Below the pieces are notes generated by a model. That model saw only the letters and a program-made list of their open reading frames with translations. It did no database searches and was not told the DNA's origin. Below are positions 1 to 9,909 of a stretch of DNA of 22,657 bases, piece after piece. Position 1 is the stretch's first letter; each line of letters opens with the position of its first letter. A program made the translations under genes and the position numbers. Origin of the DNA: Chara braunii (lineage: Eukaryota > Streptophyta > Charophyceae > Charales > Characeae); contig BFEA01000081.1 in the NCBI GenBank assembly GCA_003427395.1, forward strand, positions 357,646 to 380,302, given 5' to 3'.

Positions 1-58
<58 letters not shown>
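1..58. repeat. (TC)n microsatellite at the window edge
   Basis: Uninterrupted TC dinucleotides from the first base. Because the window opens inside it, the true length of the tract is unknown. It grades directly into the TC-based minisatellite that follows. It has the same repeat class, on the opposite strand, as the (GA)n that closes the window. Confidence 0.97.
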
Positions 59-61
<3 letters not shown>

Positions 62-330
62 GCAGCCTTTCTCTCTCTCTCACTGCGCTGTCTCTCTCTC
101 TCTCACTGCACAGTCTCTCTCTCTTACTGCGCAGACGCTCTCTCTCTCACTGCTCAGGCTTTCTCTCTCTCACTACGCAGACTCTCTCTCTCTCTCTCTC
201 ACTGCGCATTCTCTCTCTCAATGTGCAACCTCTCTCTATCACTGCGCAACCTCTCTCTATCACTGCGCAACCTCTCTCTCTCTCACTGCGCAACCTCTCT
301 CTCTCCCTCAATTTGTGCACTCTCTCACTC
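59..330. repeat. TC-rich minisatellite with CACTGCGCA spacers
   Basis: About eleven units, each a short (TC)n run followed by a variant of CACTGCGCA (variants include CACTGCACA, CACTGCTCA, CACTACGCA and AATGTGCAA). The last few units settle to about 21 bp (CACTGCGCAACCTCTCTCTAT type). The open frames across it on both strands (repeating Leu-Ser or Arg-Glu patterns) come from the dinucleotide and are not genes. It probably arose by slippage plus point mutation from the adjoining TC tract. Confidence 0.9.
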
Positions 331-1256
331 ACTCACCTACTTCACCACAGATTTGGGGGAGGGAGGCTCCATCTCACTGCAGCAAGCACGCACCCCACGA
401 CTGTAGCCCGCTTGCTCACGCGAACAGGCACGTACTATCTTCCTGCGGTCTCTGTGGTCGCAGACCGAGCGCCGCATTCCCTCTGGTGGCCTCAATCCCG
501 AATGTGCCCCGAAAAAATAATACCTCGAACTGTCCTCTCTGCAGCATATATCCCAGTGGGCCAGGCTCAGCATAAGCCTCCCTTGGGTCCCTTGGGACCA
601 GCTGCCGCTTACCTGATCGGTCCTCGATCCAGCTCCTCCGTCGTCGGGCCAGTTTCCCCACGGCCTGCAGTCCAGTGACTGACCCATAGCTCTTGCGGGC
701 CCTAATCACAGCCTGGTCAAAAAACGCTCGACGCCACGGTTCCTGTAATGGCCAAGGGGGTCACATAACTGCCAACCCAACCCCGATTTCCGTAACCGCG
801 GTATCAGTCCAACGGCGGACTATTGACCCTTTGCGGTAAATGAGGCCCACCCTGCTATTGTCAAAGATAGGCTGAGGCACTGAAAGAAAATAAGGCTGGT
901 CCAAAAGGGAGACCAAGGCCAAGCAGATCATCGACACGGGATTATCTCTCAGCATTAACCATCGTCGAAATGACCGGGGCCTGAAATACTTCTCTAACTG
1001 TCTTCGAAGAACCGCTGAAACTGCCGAATGAACCGGACCGCCAAGAGTAATAACCCCAGTTGAGGATATCGCCGAATAAAATCGAGCCTCGAAGATCAAG
1101 TGAACCCAGAAAATAACCGTTGTGGTCTGACTCCCGGTGACTCTCAGTTTCTGGGAGTTCCACGTTTCACTCCATTGTCGTTGCGTTGTTGCGTGTGGCA
1201 TTGGCTATGTCGATGTCTGTGGAGCACAGTGGAGTTAGCGCTAGTTACCCTGAAGT
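331..1256. other. Anonymous unique-looking DNA, no supported gene
   Basis: Mixed-composition sequence with no repeat that I can see. Its longest frame is a 146-codon ATG-started frame on the minus strand, listed separately. The several shorter frames at 337-709 overlap each other on both strands and show no recognisable motif. No tRNA or rRNA signature was seen. Confidence 0.5.
761..1201 (-). CDS. Unassigned 146-codon ORF, doubtful
   Basis: ATG (reverse complement of 1199-1201) to a TGA at 761-763 gives 146 uninterrupted codons, the longest ATG-started frame in the left third of the window. I do not recognise the product. The predicted protein is fairly basic, with scattered Arg, Trp and Ser and no clear signal peptide, membrane segment, zinc ligand pattern or catalytic motif. 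Nothing upstream looks like a promoter, and a shorter frame overlaps it on the same strand (942-1163). In DNA of this composition a frame of this length can arise by chance. It could be a fragment of a retroelement polyprotein or simply noise, and I lean to noise. Homology to any plant or transposon protein, or a transcript, would be needed to keep it. Confidence 0.12.
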   Translation of the reverse strand: MPHATTQRQWSETWNSQKLRVTGSQTTTVIFWVHLIFEARFYSAISSTGVITLGGPVHSAVSAVLRRQLEKYFRPRSFRRWLMLRDNPVSMICLALVSLLDQPYFLSVPQPIFDNSRVGLIYRKGSIVRRWTDTAVTEIGVGLAVM

Positions 1257-1289
1257 GTGAGTGATTTTAGTAATGACCTGCCATTGCGG

Positions 1290-2300
1290 TACTGCTCGCC
1301 ATCATCCTTGCCATCACCATCACTACCAGGTCGCGATTCGACGTCACCCCACTGCTTCCTATCAGGGGTACTGTTCGACATTAGGGTGTTGTTTGTCTTT
1401 AGGGGCACAGCTTGGACGTGTCATCAAGTACAATCAAGGTACAATTATCGCCACCAAAACGAGGCTATCAGGGGCGCTGTTCGTTATCAAGTTGTTGCTC
1501 CTCATCATCATTATCAAGGTTTGCTAGCATCATCATGACGTTCGTCGTCATCATTAGGATATTAGCTGTTATCATCACTTGAGGAAAGGGTGTGATTAGT
1601 CGTTTTTCATCACCATTAGGTCAGTATCAAAGCACAGGTCGTTAATTTCAACACGTTGTAATTGTGCTTGTCATCTAAGTATTGGTAATTGCTCGTCATC
1701 CTAATCATCATTACATCTCTGTGTGGACTTTGTCATTACCAGCGTCATCATCGCAGTGTTGCTCGTCATTATCACCATCTGTAGCATCACCATCATCATC
1801 ATTATCGTTCTCGTCACCATCATCCTCATAAAAAAATTCCCTTAACTGCAATCCTCATTAGTGGGATGTCACCGATATCATCTGTAGGCGAGCCTCCTCG
1901 TCAATATCATCCTTAATTTCTCCATTCTTAGGGTACTGTTCTCGGTCACTCATCCAATCACAAGTCGTTAATTCCATCATCGTCATTGCCACCATTTGTG
2001 GCAGTATCATCGATATCATTATCATCATCACTACTATCATCTTTATAAAAATCATCATTAATCCAATCTCTCACTAGGGGGTCGTTACCGATATCATCTG
2101 CAGGTGAGTTCGCTCGCCAACACTCTCCTGATAACTCTTTGTCTTAGGGTACTGTTCTCGTCAGCAATTAGTATTTTCTTTTCCGGCACTTTCATCATGA
2201 TTTTTCTTTTTTCATGTTCACTCTCTTGAGTGTTTCCATCCTGGGATCTTCATCACAAAATCTTACTCAACTATACACTGTCCTCATGAGATTTTTTCCA
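1290..2300. repeat. TCATCA-rich degenerate low-complexity tract
   Basis: About 1 kb dominated by ATCATC, CATCAC and GTCATCAT trinucleotide runs, broken by recurring longer phrases such as TTAGGGTACTGTTC, GATATCATCTG and GTCGTTAATT. It looks like an old trinucleotide expansion that has been duplicated in larger blocks and then mutated. Met/Ile/Ser-rich frames on either strand come from the triplet and are not genes. Confidence 0.75.
1755..2186. repeat. 216-bp tandem repeat, two diverged copies
   Basis: Landmarks recur at a constant offset of 216 bp: ACCGATATCATCTG at 1871 and 2087, and CTTAGGGTACTGTTCTCG at 1927 and 2143. A weaker related block around 1619-1760 shares GTCGTTAATT with the 1950 region. 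The copies are well diverged, with many substitutions and indels, so the duplication is old. Confidence 0.75.
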
Positions 2301-2700
2301 GGTTAATTGGGCGCTTCATCTGATGGGTGTGCTTCAGTCGGGATAGGGCTTATGTGGTCACGGTTCAGATTTTTGGGGGAAGGGTGGGGGTTGGTATTGA
2401 GGAGCCTTACTTTACAGGGGCGCGGCAAGGTAGGAGGTGGCTGCCCTGTCGGGGGTGGGGCAGATTTGTGGTTTGCCCTTGTCTGGGGCCGGGGTGGGGG
2501 AGTTGGTCGCCTTCAACCCGGCAGGGGCAGATAGGGACAAGGGGAGGGAGAAGGTATCCTCTAGGAGGGATTTGGATGCCTTTGCGGACTGGGGGGGGAG
2601 GAGGGGGTCTGTTCCAGGTTGGGGCCGAGGTGGTTTTCATCGGCGGTGGCAAAATGGAACAGGGGTTGCGGGCAGGGGGAAATTTCCCTGCACGGTGACT
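2301..2700. other. G-rich tract with several G-runs
   Basis: Runs of three to eight G on the plus strand (for example near 2374-2396, 2449-2460, 2489-2500 and 2590-2606) give a strong strand asymmetry and several loose G-quadruplex-type arrangements. Open frames here (Gly/Arg/Trp-rich) result from the G-richness. No gene is supported. Confidence 0.55.
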
Positions 2701-3160
2701 TTTGGAAGCTTCTTGGACAAATTATGGTATATTAAGCCTTTCGGGGTTCTGAAAGCTAAAGCAACATCTGGTCTTCTTCTTTATTAGGATATTCGATTTC
2801 AGAGATGGTTGTACCTGGACTGACATCGGCAGCGTTGCTCTGTTCTGTGCCCTCAGTTTGCCGATGCCAGAACGACGCTGGTCGGAGCTGGGGTGTTATC
2901 TTGTAACCTGCAATGGCAGGAGTGTGAGGCCTTGTAGAGAGATCTGGGGTTTGCCGAGGGAGGAAGGTAAGCCAGTGGCGAATTGTGGGGGACCGCCTTG
3001 ACACCCTATGGGGTCGGGGATAGTCTTGGTGGTGACAAGAGGTTAGCTATGGATGATGTTGGTTTGATCAGTACTGCCTTTGAGTAGTAATGTCCCGGTA
3101 TAGGGAGGGCTAGGAGTTGCTCTATGTTTAGGAAGTTGGAATGGCTGATATAACATAGTA
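2701..3160. other. Anonymous DNA, no feature seen
   Basis: Mixed composition. The only structure noted is a pair of 8-bp inverted arms (CATCGGCA near 2824 and TGCCGATG near 2860), too short to interpret. No coding or RNA signal is supported. Confidence 0.5.
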
Positions 3161-3260
3161 TTCCATTTTTTAGTTCTTCATCAAAAAAGATTATTTACCG
3201 AAGCCTATAATATTCAATTTTTTAGATCTTCATCAAAAAAAGATTCTTAGCCGAAGCCAG
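3161..3260. repeat. 52-bp tandem repeat, two copies
   Basis: The phrase TTCNATTTTTTAG, then CTTCATCAAAAAA, then GATT, then CCGAAGCC occurs twice, starting at 3161 and 3213. The copies differ at a few positions and by one base in the A-run. It lies about 100 bp before a long poly(A). Confidence 0.85.
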
Positions 3261-3365
3261 GTAATGGCCCCGGCACCTCATATGTTGTGTAATAATTCAT
3301 GTGGGACACTGGACCCGGTTTCCAGCACGTGTTGCTTCCCACGAATAGATTGGAGCAAATTGTCC

Positions 3366-3366
<1 letters not shown>

Positions 3367-3400
<34 letters not shown>
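3367..3400 (+). repeat. Poly(A) tract, 34 bases
   Basis: An uninterrupted run of A follows TGTCCC. It could be the tail of a retroposed sequence (SINE, LINE or processed transcript) or a plain mononucleotide repeat. I could not find a convincing target-site duplication or a Pol III A/B-box pair upstream, so no retroelement is called. Confidence 0.9.
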
Positions 3401-3401
<1 letters not shown>

Positions 3402-4002
3402 GTTGTGCGGGCCGTCACCGTAGAATATCACCGTCGCCCAAACTGATGCCTGACAGCAAGATATTAAGTGTCACGTATAGAACGGTCAGTCGCGCGTGCT
3501 GGACTTCGCCCCCGAAACCATAATGTATACTGACCCATGCACTCACAAAAATAAAGGGCTCAATGATGGTCAAATTGAACAACATAAATCGGGGTAGAAC
3601 AAGGGCGAAATATAATCGGCCTAAAAAACAAAAAACGAACAAAAATAACAAAAAACAGATACCTTTTTATCATCCTTGAATATAATATTATATATGTTTT
3701 TTTATTTAGCCGCAAAAATAAATAAATTCCTGCCTTCAACCCGGCCACATAAACCGCTTACACGAAGGCGCATCCGTGCGTCCGTGACCAAGCGTCAGAG
3801 GAGACACAAGTAGAAGCAAAATAAACCCTCATAAGGGGTGTCAAAATATAATAAAGTAATAGGGTCAAATAAATAATAGTAGGGGTCGTGTCAGTGAGTT
3901 AAGGGGAAGAAAACAGGGGTCTGCTCGGACACCACATTTTCCATTGCCCATTAGATAAAGACAAGATAAAAATGGACGTAGTTGGCCGACATAGACTCCT
4001 AA
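3401..4002. other. AT-rich DNA upstream of the transposase relic
   Basis: No gene is supported. The N-terminal part of the Harbinger transposase should lie at the right end of this stretch, but the reading frame cannot be followed upstream of about 4003. AT-rich segments at 3640-3730 contain only short frames. Confidence 0.5.
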
Positions 4003-4848
4003 AACCCACATTTGGGGTGGCCGACCTGTCTACGGCCGCTCAACAACGCGACTGAGGCGTTGCTGACGGTCTACTGTGCGAAGATATCATGGCCTACGGG
4101 GGTGCGCAATTCGTTCGTCCTTCGTGCTTTTGCTAATAAGGGTTTCCCCAACTACCATGGGTGCATCAATTGTACTCATATTTACATTGAGAAGCCGACG
4201 AATGGCCTGAGCGAGGGCTAGTATGATCGAAAACGACGTTTCTTAATAATCGCGCAGGTAGTCATTGATCTAAAGTTGTATGTGTTGGGCGTCTTCGTCA
4301 ACTATCCAGGAAGCTGCCACGATGTCAGGATCATTCACTTGTCGAGTCTATGGGTGCTTGTCAAGGCCAGGCCCAGGAGCTTTTCACGGGACCGCCAATG
4401 ATGCTCCCCCTTCCAGGTCCAAACGAACGGCTACCTATTGGGCAACAATGGTTACCCCCCGTCCGAATGGATAGTTGTTCTCTATGGCTGCACTACTCAT
4501 CACCTGTCGGAGATGCGCTTCGACAACCAACAGAAGACCACGAGGGGGCCAGTTGAGAGGGCTTTCGGCAGACTGAAGGGGATGTGGAGGTTGTTCCTTC
4601 GGTCGCACAAGACGAAAATGGAGACATTACCACAACAATTTGACGTTGTCTGCATTATCCTTAACGTACTCATCGACACGGACATTCCCTTTGACAACAA
4701 TCTATTGTGGGAGGTGGATGCAAACGAAGTGCGCTATCATGTGGATCTCGGAATCCAACGTCCCTTGAGGCCGGTGTGCATGGAGAGCTCGACAGGAGAT
4801 GCGCTAATTCGAAGGGACGCACTGGAGGAGCGGATGACTGCCCAGTGA
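4003..4848 (+). pseudogene. PIF/Harbinger-type transposase pseudogene (DDE_Tnp_4 family)
   Basis: Remnant of a cut-and-paste transposase of the PIF/Harbinger superfamily. The sequence shows the family blocks in order: FANKGFPNYHGC followed by a THIYIEKP block (4120-4200), YDRKRRF and IIAQVV (4222-4263), YPGSCHDVR (about 4303-4329), NGYPPSEWIVV (about 4447-4479), and VERAFGRLKGMWRLFLR (4552-4602) with a C-terminal tail ending at a TGA at 4846-4848. It is broken. A TAG at 4219-4221 replaces a codon expected just before YDRKRRF. The frame shifts near 4345-4360 and again near 4400-4415. The N-terminal ~100 residues usual for the family are not readable. Of the conserved acidic positions, the first (usual DGTH block) reads Asn at 4168-4170, the HD of the second block is kept (4321-4323), the Asp of the usual GDxGYP block reads Asn at 4444-4446, and the Glu (4555-4557) is kept. 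No TIRs or 3-bp TSD were identified. The family call is firm; a functional protein is excluded by what is visible. Confidence 0.88.
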
Positions 4849-5890
4849 CAACGATCGTCTATGGAGTGATTGTGACGGTGGCCCCGGAGGCGTCAGGTTG
4901 GGTGGACGGGTGCAGACGGGTAGAGTGGTTGGGGTTGGGCGGGAGGGTTTGCGTGGTGGGGCGTGAAAATAGCGCCTTCGCTAGACGTGAGGCGGGTGGG
5001 TGTTGCAACGGCCTAGCATGCATGGTTGTCATTATCGCCTGCTTCCTTGGAGGCGCTTTACTGGACCCACTCATGGTCGTGGCATGTGCGTGTACGTACG
5101 GTGGCCGTTGGTGGACGAAAGTCTCTCACCAGGTCTGTTTTAAGAGCGTTTGTTACGCATCTTCTCGGATTGGGGTAGTGAATGTTCGTCAGTACACATG
5201 TTCGTCACGGTTCTTTTTCGCATCATCATTTGGGTAGTGTGTTGCCGCAGTACACGAAATGCAGTCCTCTATTGTCGTAATAGGACGCCATGACGCACAC
5301 ACGTGTCATGGGCTAGCGGTTTTGGGTTCCTACTCGTCATAGACATGCGTCATCGGTTGGTCTTTTTGTCAGTCGTATTCGTATTTTCCAGGAGTCCTTA
5401 GCGCACGTGGCGTTCGACCCCTCTATCGAAAATTGTGATTTTTCTTAGATCCAATTCATGAACTTCTATTGCACACGACCATATGTTGATGTTTCTTACA
5501 TCGTGGTGTGGTGTGCGTTGTTCCTTTTCAACACGTAAAATGAATAATTATTTGAATTTTTTTCTCCCTTCTTCTATTCTATTCTTGTTGTATAAATTTG
5601 TTGCTTCCATTTAACACGTTAGAACATTACGTTGTGGGTCAAGGCAATTCTGAAGCATGCATGTGTGCCTTTGTGTTTGAGTTTGTGTGTCTATCTCGTG
5701 GAAAAGTGCATGTGCGATTTTGTGTTGTGACTGTATGTCTGCTTTCGTCTTTTAGTGTGTGCGTGTTCGAACGTGTGATGGAGATCTCCTGCATACAAAC
5801 GTCAGTGGCTAATGCATGTGACCTCTCCGTTGTTGAAACACGAACAACGACGTCCTCTTTTTCAACACAAAACAAACATAGTTGGACAAT
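4849..5890. other. Anonymous DNA downstream of the transposase relic
   Basis: This stretch may include the 3' part of the dead Harbinger element, but no terminal inverted repeat could be matched. A 176-codon frame (4707-5237) overlaps the transposase C-terminus in another frame and has no recognisable features; I read it as a shadow. The later part is T/GT-rich with short frames only. Confidence 0.5.
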
Positions 5891-5894
5891 GGCG

Positions 5895-5982
5895 AGAAAG
5901 GGAGAAGTGAATCTGAGGAACGTATTGCACATGAAAACGAAAAGGGAGCAGTGAATCTGAGGAATGTATGGCACATGAAAAC
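5895..5982. repeat. 44-bp tandem repeat, two copies
   Basis: The phrase GTGAATCTGAGGAA, then GTAT, then GCACATGAAAAC occurs at 5907 and 5951, giving units 5895-5938 and 5939-5982 that differ at only a few positions. Overlapping frames on both strands translate the duplication but show no protein family. Confidence 0.9.
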
Positions 5983-6793
5983 GAAAAGTGAAAAAAACAA
6001 AAGGATGCACAACAAACACCCATCGAAAGCATGCATCACAAACTTTAAGGTCATTTTCAATGGCATACATAGCAAAACGAAATGATCAAAAGACATTCAT
6101 TACACAACAAACTGCATGCATGACGCTCACATAAAGACCACATACATGCGTTAGCGAACAAACTAAAGTCTCGCGATTGAAATCGCTAACAGTTTCAAGT
6201 TGTGCATTGCTAAAAAATACAACATGGGGCAGGATTTCCAAACTTGCTCTCTAGCACGGACCCTAGGAATGCACAAATTCGTCGACTTTTGTCGTCACAC
6301 ATGACGACGTTCCCCCAAAACCCCTCCCTCCACAAAAGACGTACATGCGCCAGGGCGAAAGCACGTCGACACATCCCCCCACCTTAAACCACCATTACCC
6401 CCGCCGGCCTAAATTCACCTTTCCTGCCCTTATGGACCGGGTTCTTAGGGGGAAGGGGGCGACTAGCACGTGCAAGCAGGTCCAATCCATGGATTTTAAA
6501 GCGCCCACTTTGGCAGTTTTTGGCGCTTGGAAGAATTAAACAACAAATATGAAAATTTGAGATCTTATAGATTAGATTGTGATCCTTATAGAAAAAAAAA
6601 AAAAAAAAAAGTCGTGAAATAAATGTTGCGCCGTTTCGTCGCATTTTCCAGTTTTGCCACTGTACCACGTGTGGGCCAACGGAAAAAATAGCCCAACTTC
6701 CGCGATTTTTTACACTTTGAAGGATGACTTCACGAAAAATGTTTTATAACATAAAAAATATATTTAAGACTATGAAAATAAATATCGCATATG
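5983..6793. other. Anonymous AT-rich DNA with an A19 run
   Basis: No gene is supported. It includes an A-rich stretch at 5983-6080, a C-rich patch at 6310-6420 and a poly(A) of about 19 at 6592-6610. The last 70 bases before 6794 are AT-rich and not shared with the other copies of repeat E, which helps to fix that element's end at 6794. Confidence 0.5.
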
Positions 6794-7868
6794 TGTTGCG
6801 CGCATCGGTCCAGCAAGGGGGAGGACCCTCCCGACCTTATCACACAGGATTCGCGCAGGACTTTCTTATCGCGGTGCAATGAAGTTTTTGTGGCCGCTCC
6901 GGCCGAGTGCGCCAGCCATACCTCTCGTGAACCCCTATGATAGGATAAGGTCATGCAAGGTACAACCTACCTCCGCCCAAGGGGTTGTCACCACCCTTGA
7001 ATGAACGTATCCCCGCCGAGCTACCGAACCATGTGTGAAAGCTAATCAATTGCAATCGCAGAGGTGGCCCAACTGAGGGTGTTTCTCGTACATTGTAGCA
7101 TAGGGGGTACGAGTGGTCCCACGCCTCTATCAGACCCATACACGAACCGGCGCATCGGGGGGTTGAAGTCCCAAGTGCAACTCATCGCCGGTCGACTAGG
7201 TACATCATTTTTACCACATATTATAAAACGTCAAAGCAAAAGTCATATCACTCATACAAAACAAACACTCCTAGTCCCTTTGGTATCCAACCCATAATCT
7301 TTTGACATGGAAATCGGTTATGCGTCCCGTGCGAGACTTAAGATAAAACCATGCAGACGAAGAGTTTTCTCATATCAACAAGTCATGCATGGATAAGCAA
7401 GCAGTCACAGTGATGGCGTACTATATTGTGTCCATAAGGACGCGGCCCTCAGTGATCTCAAGGGTCACGTTCAACACTCAAGTGTCAGCTGACACACACC
7501 TTGAGGGGTTAATCTCTCGACGCTAGATAACCGCCAAGGCGGTTGAGTACTGCACCCTCAGACTTTTCTGCACCCTGCGGAGAGTGGGTGGCAGACAGGT
7601 TATGTCCTATTGTGGCAGTCTTCCCGTATGACCATGGAGACGTGCTCCAAACATTGGAGCCCCGAAAAAGGTCAAGGGTTTTGACTTTGACGATTGTCAC
7701 GGACTTCAATGTCCAACTATAATAATTTTTAAAAGTCAAAGGTAAAAGGGGATCTCTCTTTTCTCTCAAATGCAAAATTCACTGAACCCTTTCGCACGGT
7801 CACAGTAGACCGCGCGAATATTCAGAATATATACATATACATATACATATATGGGGGTATAAGACAGA
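6794..7868 (+). mobile_element. Repeat E copy 1 (LTR-like, TGTTG terminus)
   Basis: Non-coding repeat that matches, as its reverse complement and in the same order along its length, the DNA at ~14485-15676 and (partly) 13241-13788. A third relative lies at 20775-21257. Matching blocks include the terminus TGTTGCGCGCATCGGTCC (6794), CATACCTCTCGTGAACCCCTA (about 6919), TACAACCTACCTCC (about 6961), AACCCATAATCTTTTG (about 7288), and GGTTAATCTCTCG with CCGCCAAGGCGGTTGAG (about 7507-7545). It ends in a TATA-rich stretch with ATATAC repeats (7828-7852), after which the copies stop matching. A TG start, a length near 1.1 kb, no coding content and a TATA-rich interior fit a solo or partial LTR of a retrotransposon, but no CA end, TSD, primer-binding site or pol fragment was found. 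Strand follows the TGTTG end taken as 5'. Confidence 0.6.
7828..7852 (+). promoter_or_regulatory. TATA-rich block with ATATAC repeats in repeat E
   Basis: A run of ATATAC/ATATAT lies just inside the point where homology between E copies ends. The opposite-oriented copies have a similar TATATG/TATATA stretch at the same relative place (about 13245 and 14489). If E is an LTR this would be the natural site of its core promoter. This is inferred from position only. Confidence 0.25.
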
Positions 7869-8221
7869 AAACGAATTAAAACCTGTAATCCGTACCAAGA
7901 CCTTTGTGAGAGGTTGCCCCACCGATTGCGGGAGCTCTGCTGGAACCTTGGCGAGGATTGGAGGCAAAGTACTGAGTGGTAATCTTCATGCCCTTTTATA
8001 AACCCATTTGAAACCCTTACATGTATATCTTTCTATGGTTTGAGTATACTGTCTGCATCCCTATTAAGTTTATGTTTGACCTTCTAGACTTAAATCAGAG
8101 TAAAGTAAAGGAATGCATGTGCAATCTTTGTTTCATTGTTATTGATTGTTTGAATTCCGATTGAGAAAGGGTCTTGAATTGGGGGAAGGAGGGAGAAAGG
8201 TGGTTTTGCTTGTGATTGTCT
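7868..8221 (+). repeat. Repeat R2 copy 1
   Basis: Direct repeat of 9910-10276, colinear over about 355 bp with small indels and perhaps 80% identity by eye. Shared phrases include CCACCGATTGCGGGAGCTCTG, TATAAACCCA (7997 and 10048), ATCTTTCTATGGTTTGA and GGAATGCATGT. It has no open frame conserved between copies. It directly follows E copy 1, which would fit an R/U5 or leader segment of the same element, but copy 2 lacks E next to it. Confidence 0.75.
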
Positions 8222-9909
8222 AGCGTGGATAGATTCTGGCCTAGGGGTGCGGTTTCGGTGTTACAGTGGTTCGGGATGCGCCTAGAAGTAGGGGCAATGT
8301 ATCTCCTCGCATTTTAGCTGAAGATTCATTCACGTTTTGCAAATTGGTAATTGGAGAAGTAAACGTCGTGGGCGCAGCGAGAATCGTGATTGTCGAAGGT
8401 TTAACTCAACGTTATTATAGTGAGGCGAATCATGGTCATAGTGCTCGTCGTCTACGCATTCGCCATCCTAACCCCGTGGTCGTGTTCGCGTCGTGCTCGC
8501 ATGTCGCTCATCTTGGTGGTTGCCTTTTTATGCCGTGTAAATTATCATGCTTTAACGGAAGATTCACTCTCATATGCATGAATGTGGGCGGGGCAGCGGA
8601 GGCCACGTTGCTGCTCGCAGGAATTGTAATGATTGTGCTGGTCGTCGTGACTTCCCTCTCAGCGTGGGGGTCGCACTCGTTAGGCTGATATACCCTTCTT
8701 CGTTATAGCAGAAGATTCATTCGTGCTCTGCACGGGGGACTATGCTGACACCGTTATGGCCGACTATTGACGGCGCATCCAGATACGTTTTAGCCGGAAG
8801 TTCATTCCAGATTTGCCTAGTGACGGGAACAACGGCAAGCGAGGGAGGGGGCTGCTGCTGGGTCACAATAGGAGTACAGGCGTCACTAAGAGGGAGAGAA
8901 AGGGGTCGTGCAAATGGGGAGGCAGCATGTAGTGAGAGAGAGGAAAAATGAGGGCGGCCAGATGTGTTCTTTTGCTAAGGGTTACGAAGGAGGGCAGAGA
9001 GCACCAAATAAAAATTGAGCTGCCATTACAGTTGTCATGTTCTGGTGGGGAAATCGCTCCTTATCCTGTGCATTTAGTGAGTACTGAAGAGTGACTCCGA
9101 GTTGCGCACCGTAGCCCGTCGTCTCGTTCGCTGGTCAAAACTCCCGATATTGGTTGACATCATGGTGATCGTTTTTTTAATTCTAGTTCATGTCGATCTT
9201 GATCATGCCCGGCGTGCTCGTGTTCGTCCGGTTAACCACGTTGTTTGTTGACAAGGCCTTGTGGGTGATGGTCACTCGACTGCTTATGTCCATCGCTTAA
9301 GACCCTGTTAGTGTATTATCGCTCATATACACTTGTCATTATAGGCCTGAACCTGGTTAATCTGCGTTTTTTCATTGTTGCGACAAAGAGGAATTGAAGT
9401 GTGGCCATGACGATTCGAACCGACGAATGAAGGATGCGGTTACCTCTAACAGGCCGTGTTAGTTTGCTGACTGAACTCCAGGATAGCTGGGTTATTGGAC
9501 AGCTATCGCAGTTGGTTAGAGAAGTAGTTGTTGTTGCTTCGCTTGAGCTATTGCTGCGTATTGTTGCAATCTATTAATATTTAGATTGAGAATAAAGGAG
9601 GGGGGGGGGTTCTATTCAAACGTTGCACTTATAGACTGCCCAACAACATTTCGGTTAGAGGTTACGACATCCTGATTGTGAAGGAGTGATTTAGCTAAGC
9701 ACGGAGGCCATTGCTGCAGTTTGGAGACTTGTCAGGGTACTGTTACGCTGCGTTTGCTTTATGGTTTGATTGTCTTCTAACCATCATTACGGGGCAAGAT
9801 TTCAAGGCCCTCTCACACCATTCTAGGTGCACCTGCCTTGTATTTGAGTGACTCAAATTTTCTCCTTCCGTCGTTCTTACTCTACGTTTATTCTATTGCT
9901 TTTGAGACG
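8222..9909. other. Anonymous DNA containing a four-unit degenerate repeat
   Basis: This separates the two R2 copies. The first half holds four variants of a GAAGATTCATTC-centred phrase, listed separately. A 140-codon frame at 8266-8688 runs through two of those repeats and matches nothing I know. From 8950 to 9840 I see nothing beyond a G-run at 9598-9610. Confidence 0.45.
8311..8808 (+). repeat. Degenerate repeat, core GAAGATTCATTC, four units
   Basis: The phrase TTTTAGCNGAAGATTCATTC, followed by a TCTGCA-like stretch, recurs in variants beginning near 8313, 8550, 8703 and 8788. The spacing is irregular (about 240, 150 and 85 bp). Intervening DNA shares GTCGTCGT/GCTCGTCG phrases. The units look like a decayed satellite or multiply duplicated segment. 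Confidence 0.55.

Noticed and set aside
4707-5237. 176-codon plus-strand frame overlapping the transposase C-terminus.
   Set aside because: It is out of frame with the clear transposase blocks, is Gly/Val/Cys-rich without motifs, and looks like a shadow.
8266-8688. 140-codon plus-strand frame between the R2 copies, with a hydrophobic C-terminal stretch.
   Set aside because: It runs through the GAAGATTCATTC repeats and has no homologous motif; the hydrophobic run comes from GTCGTC/GTGCTG repeats.
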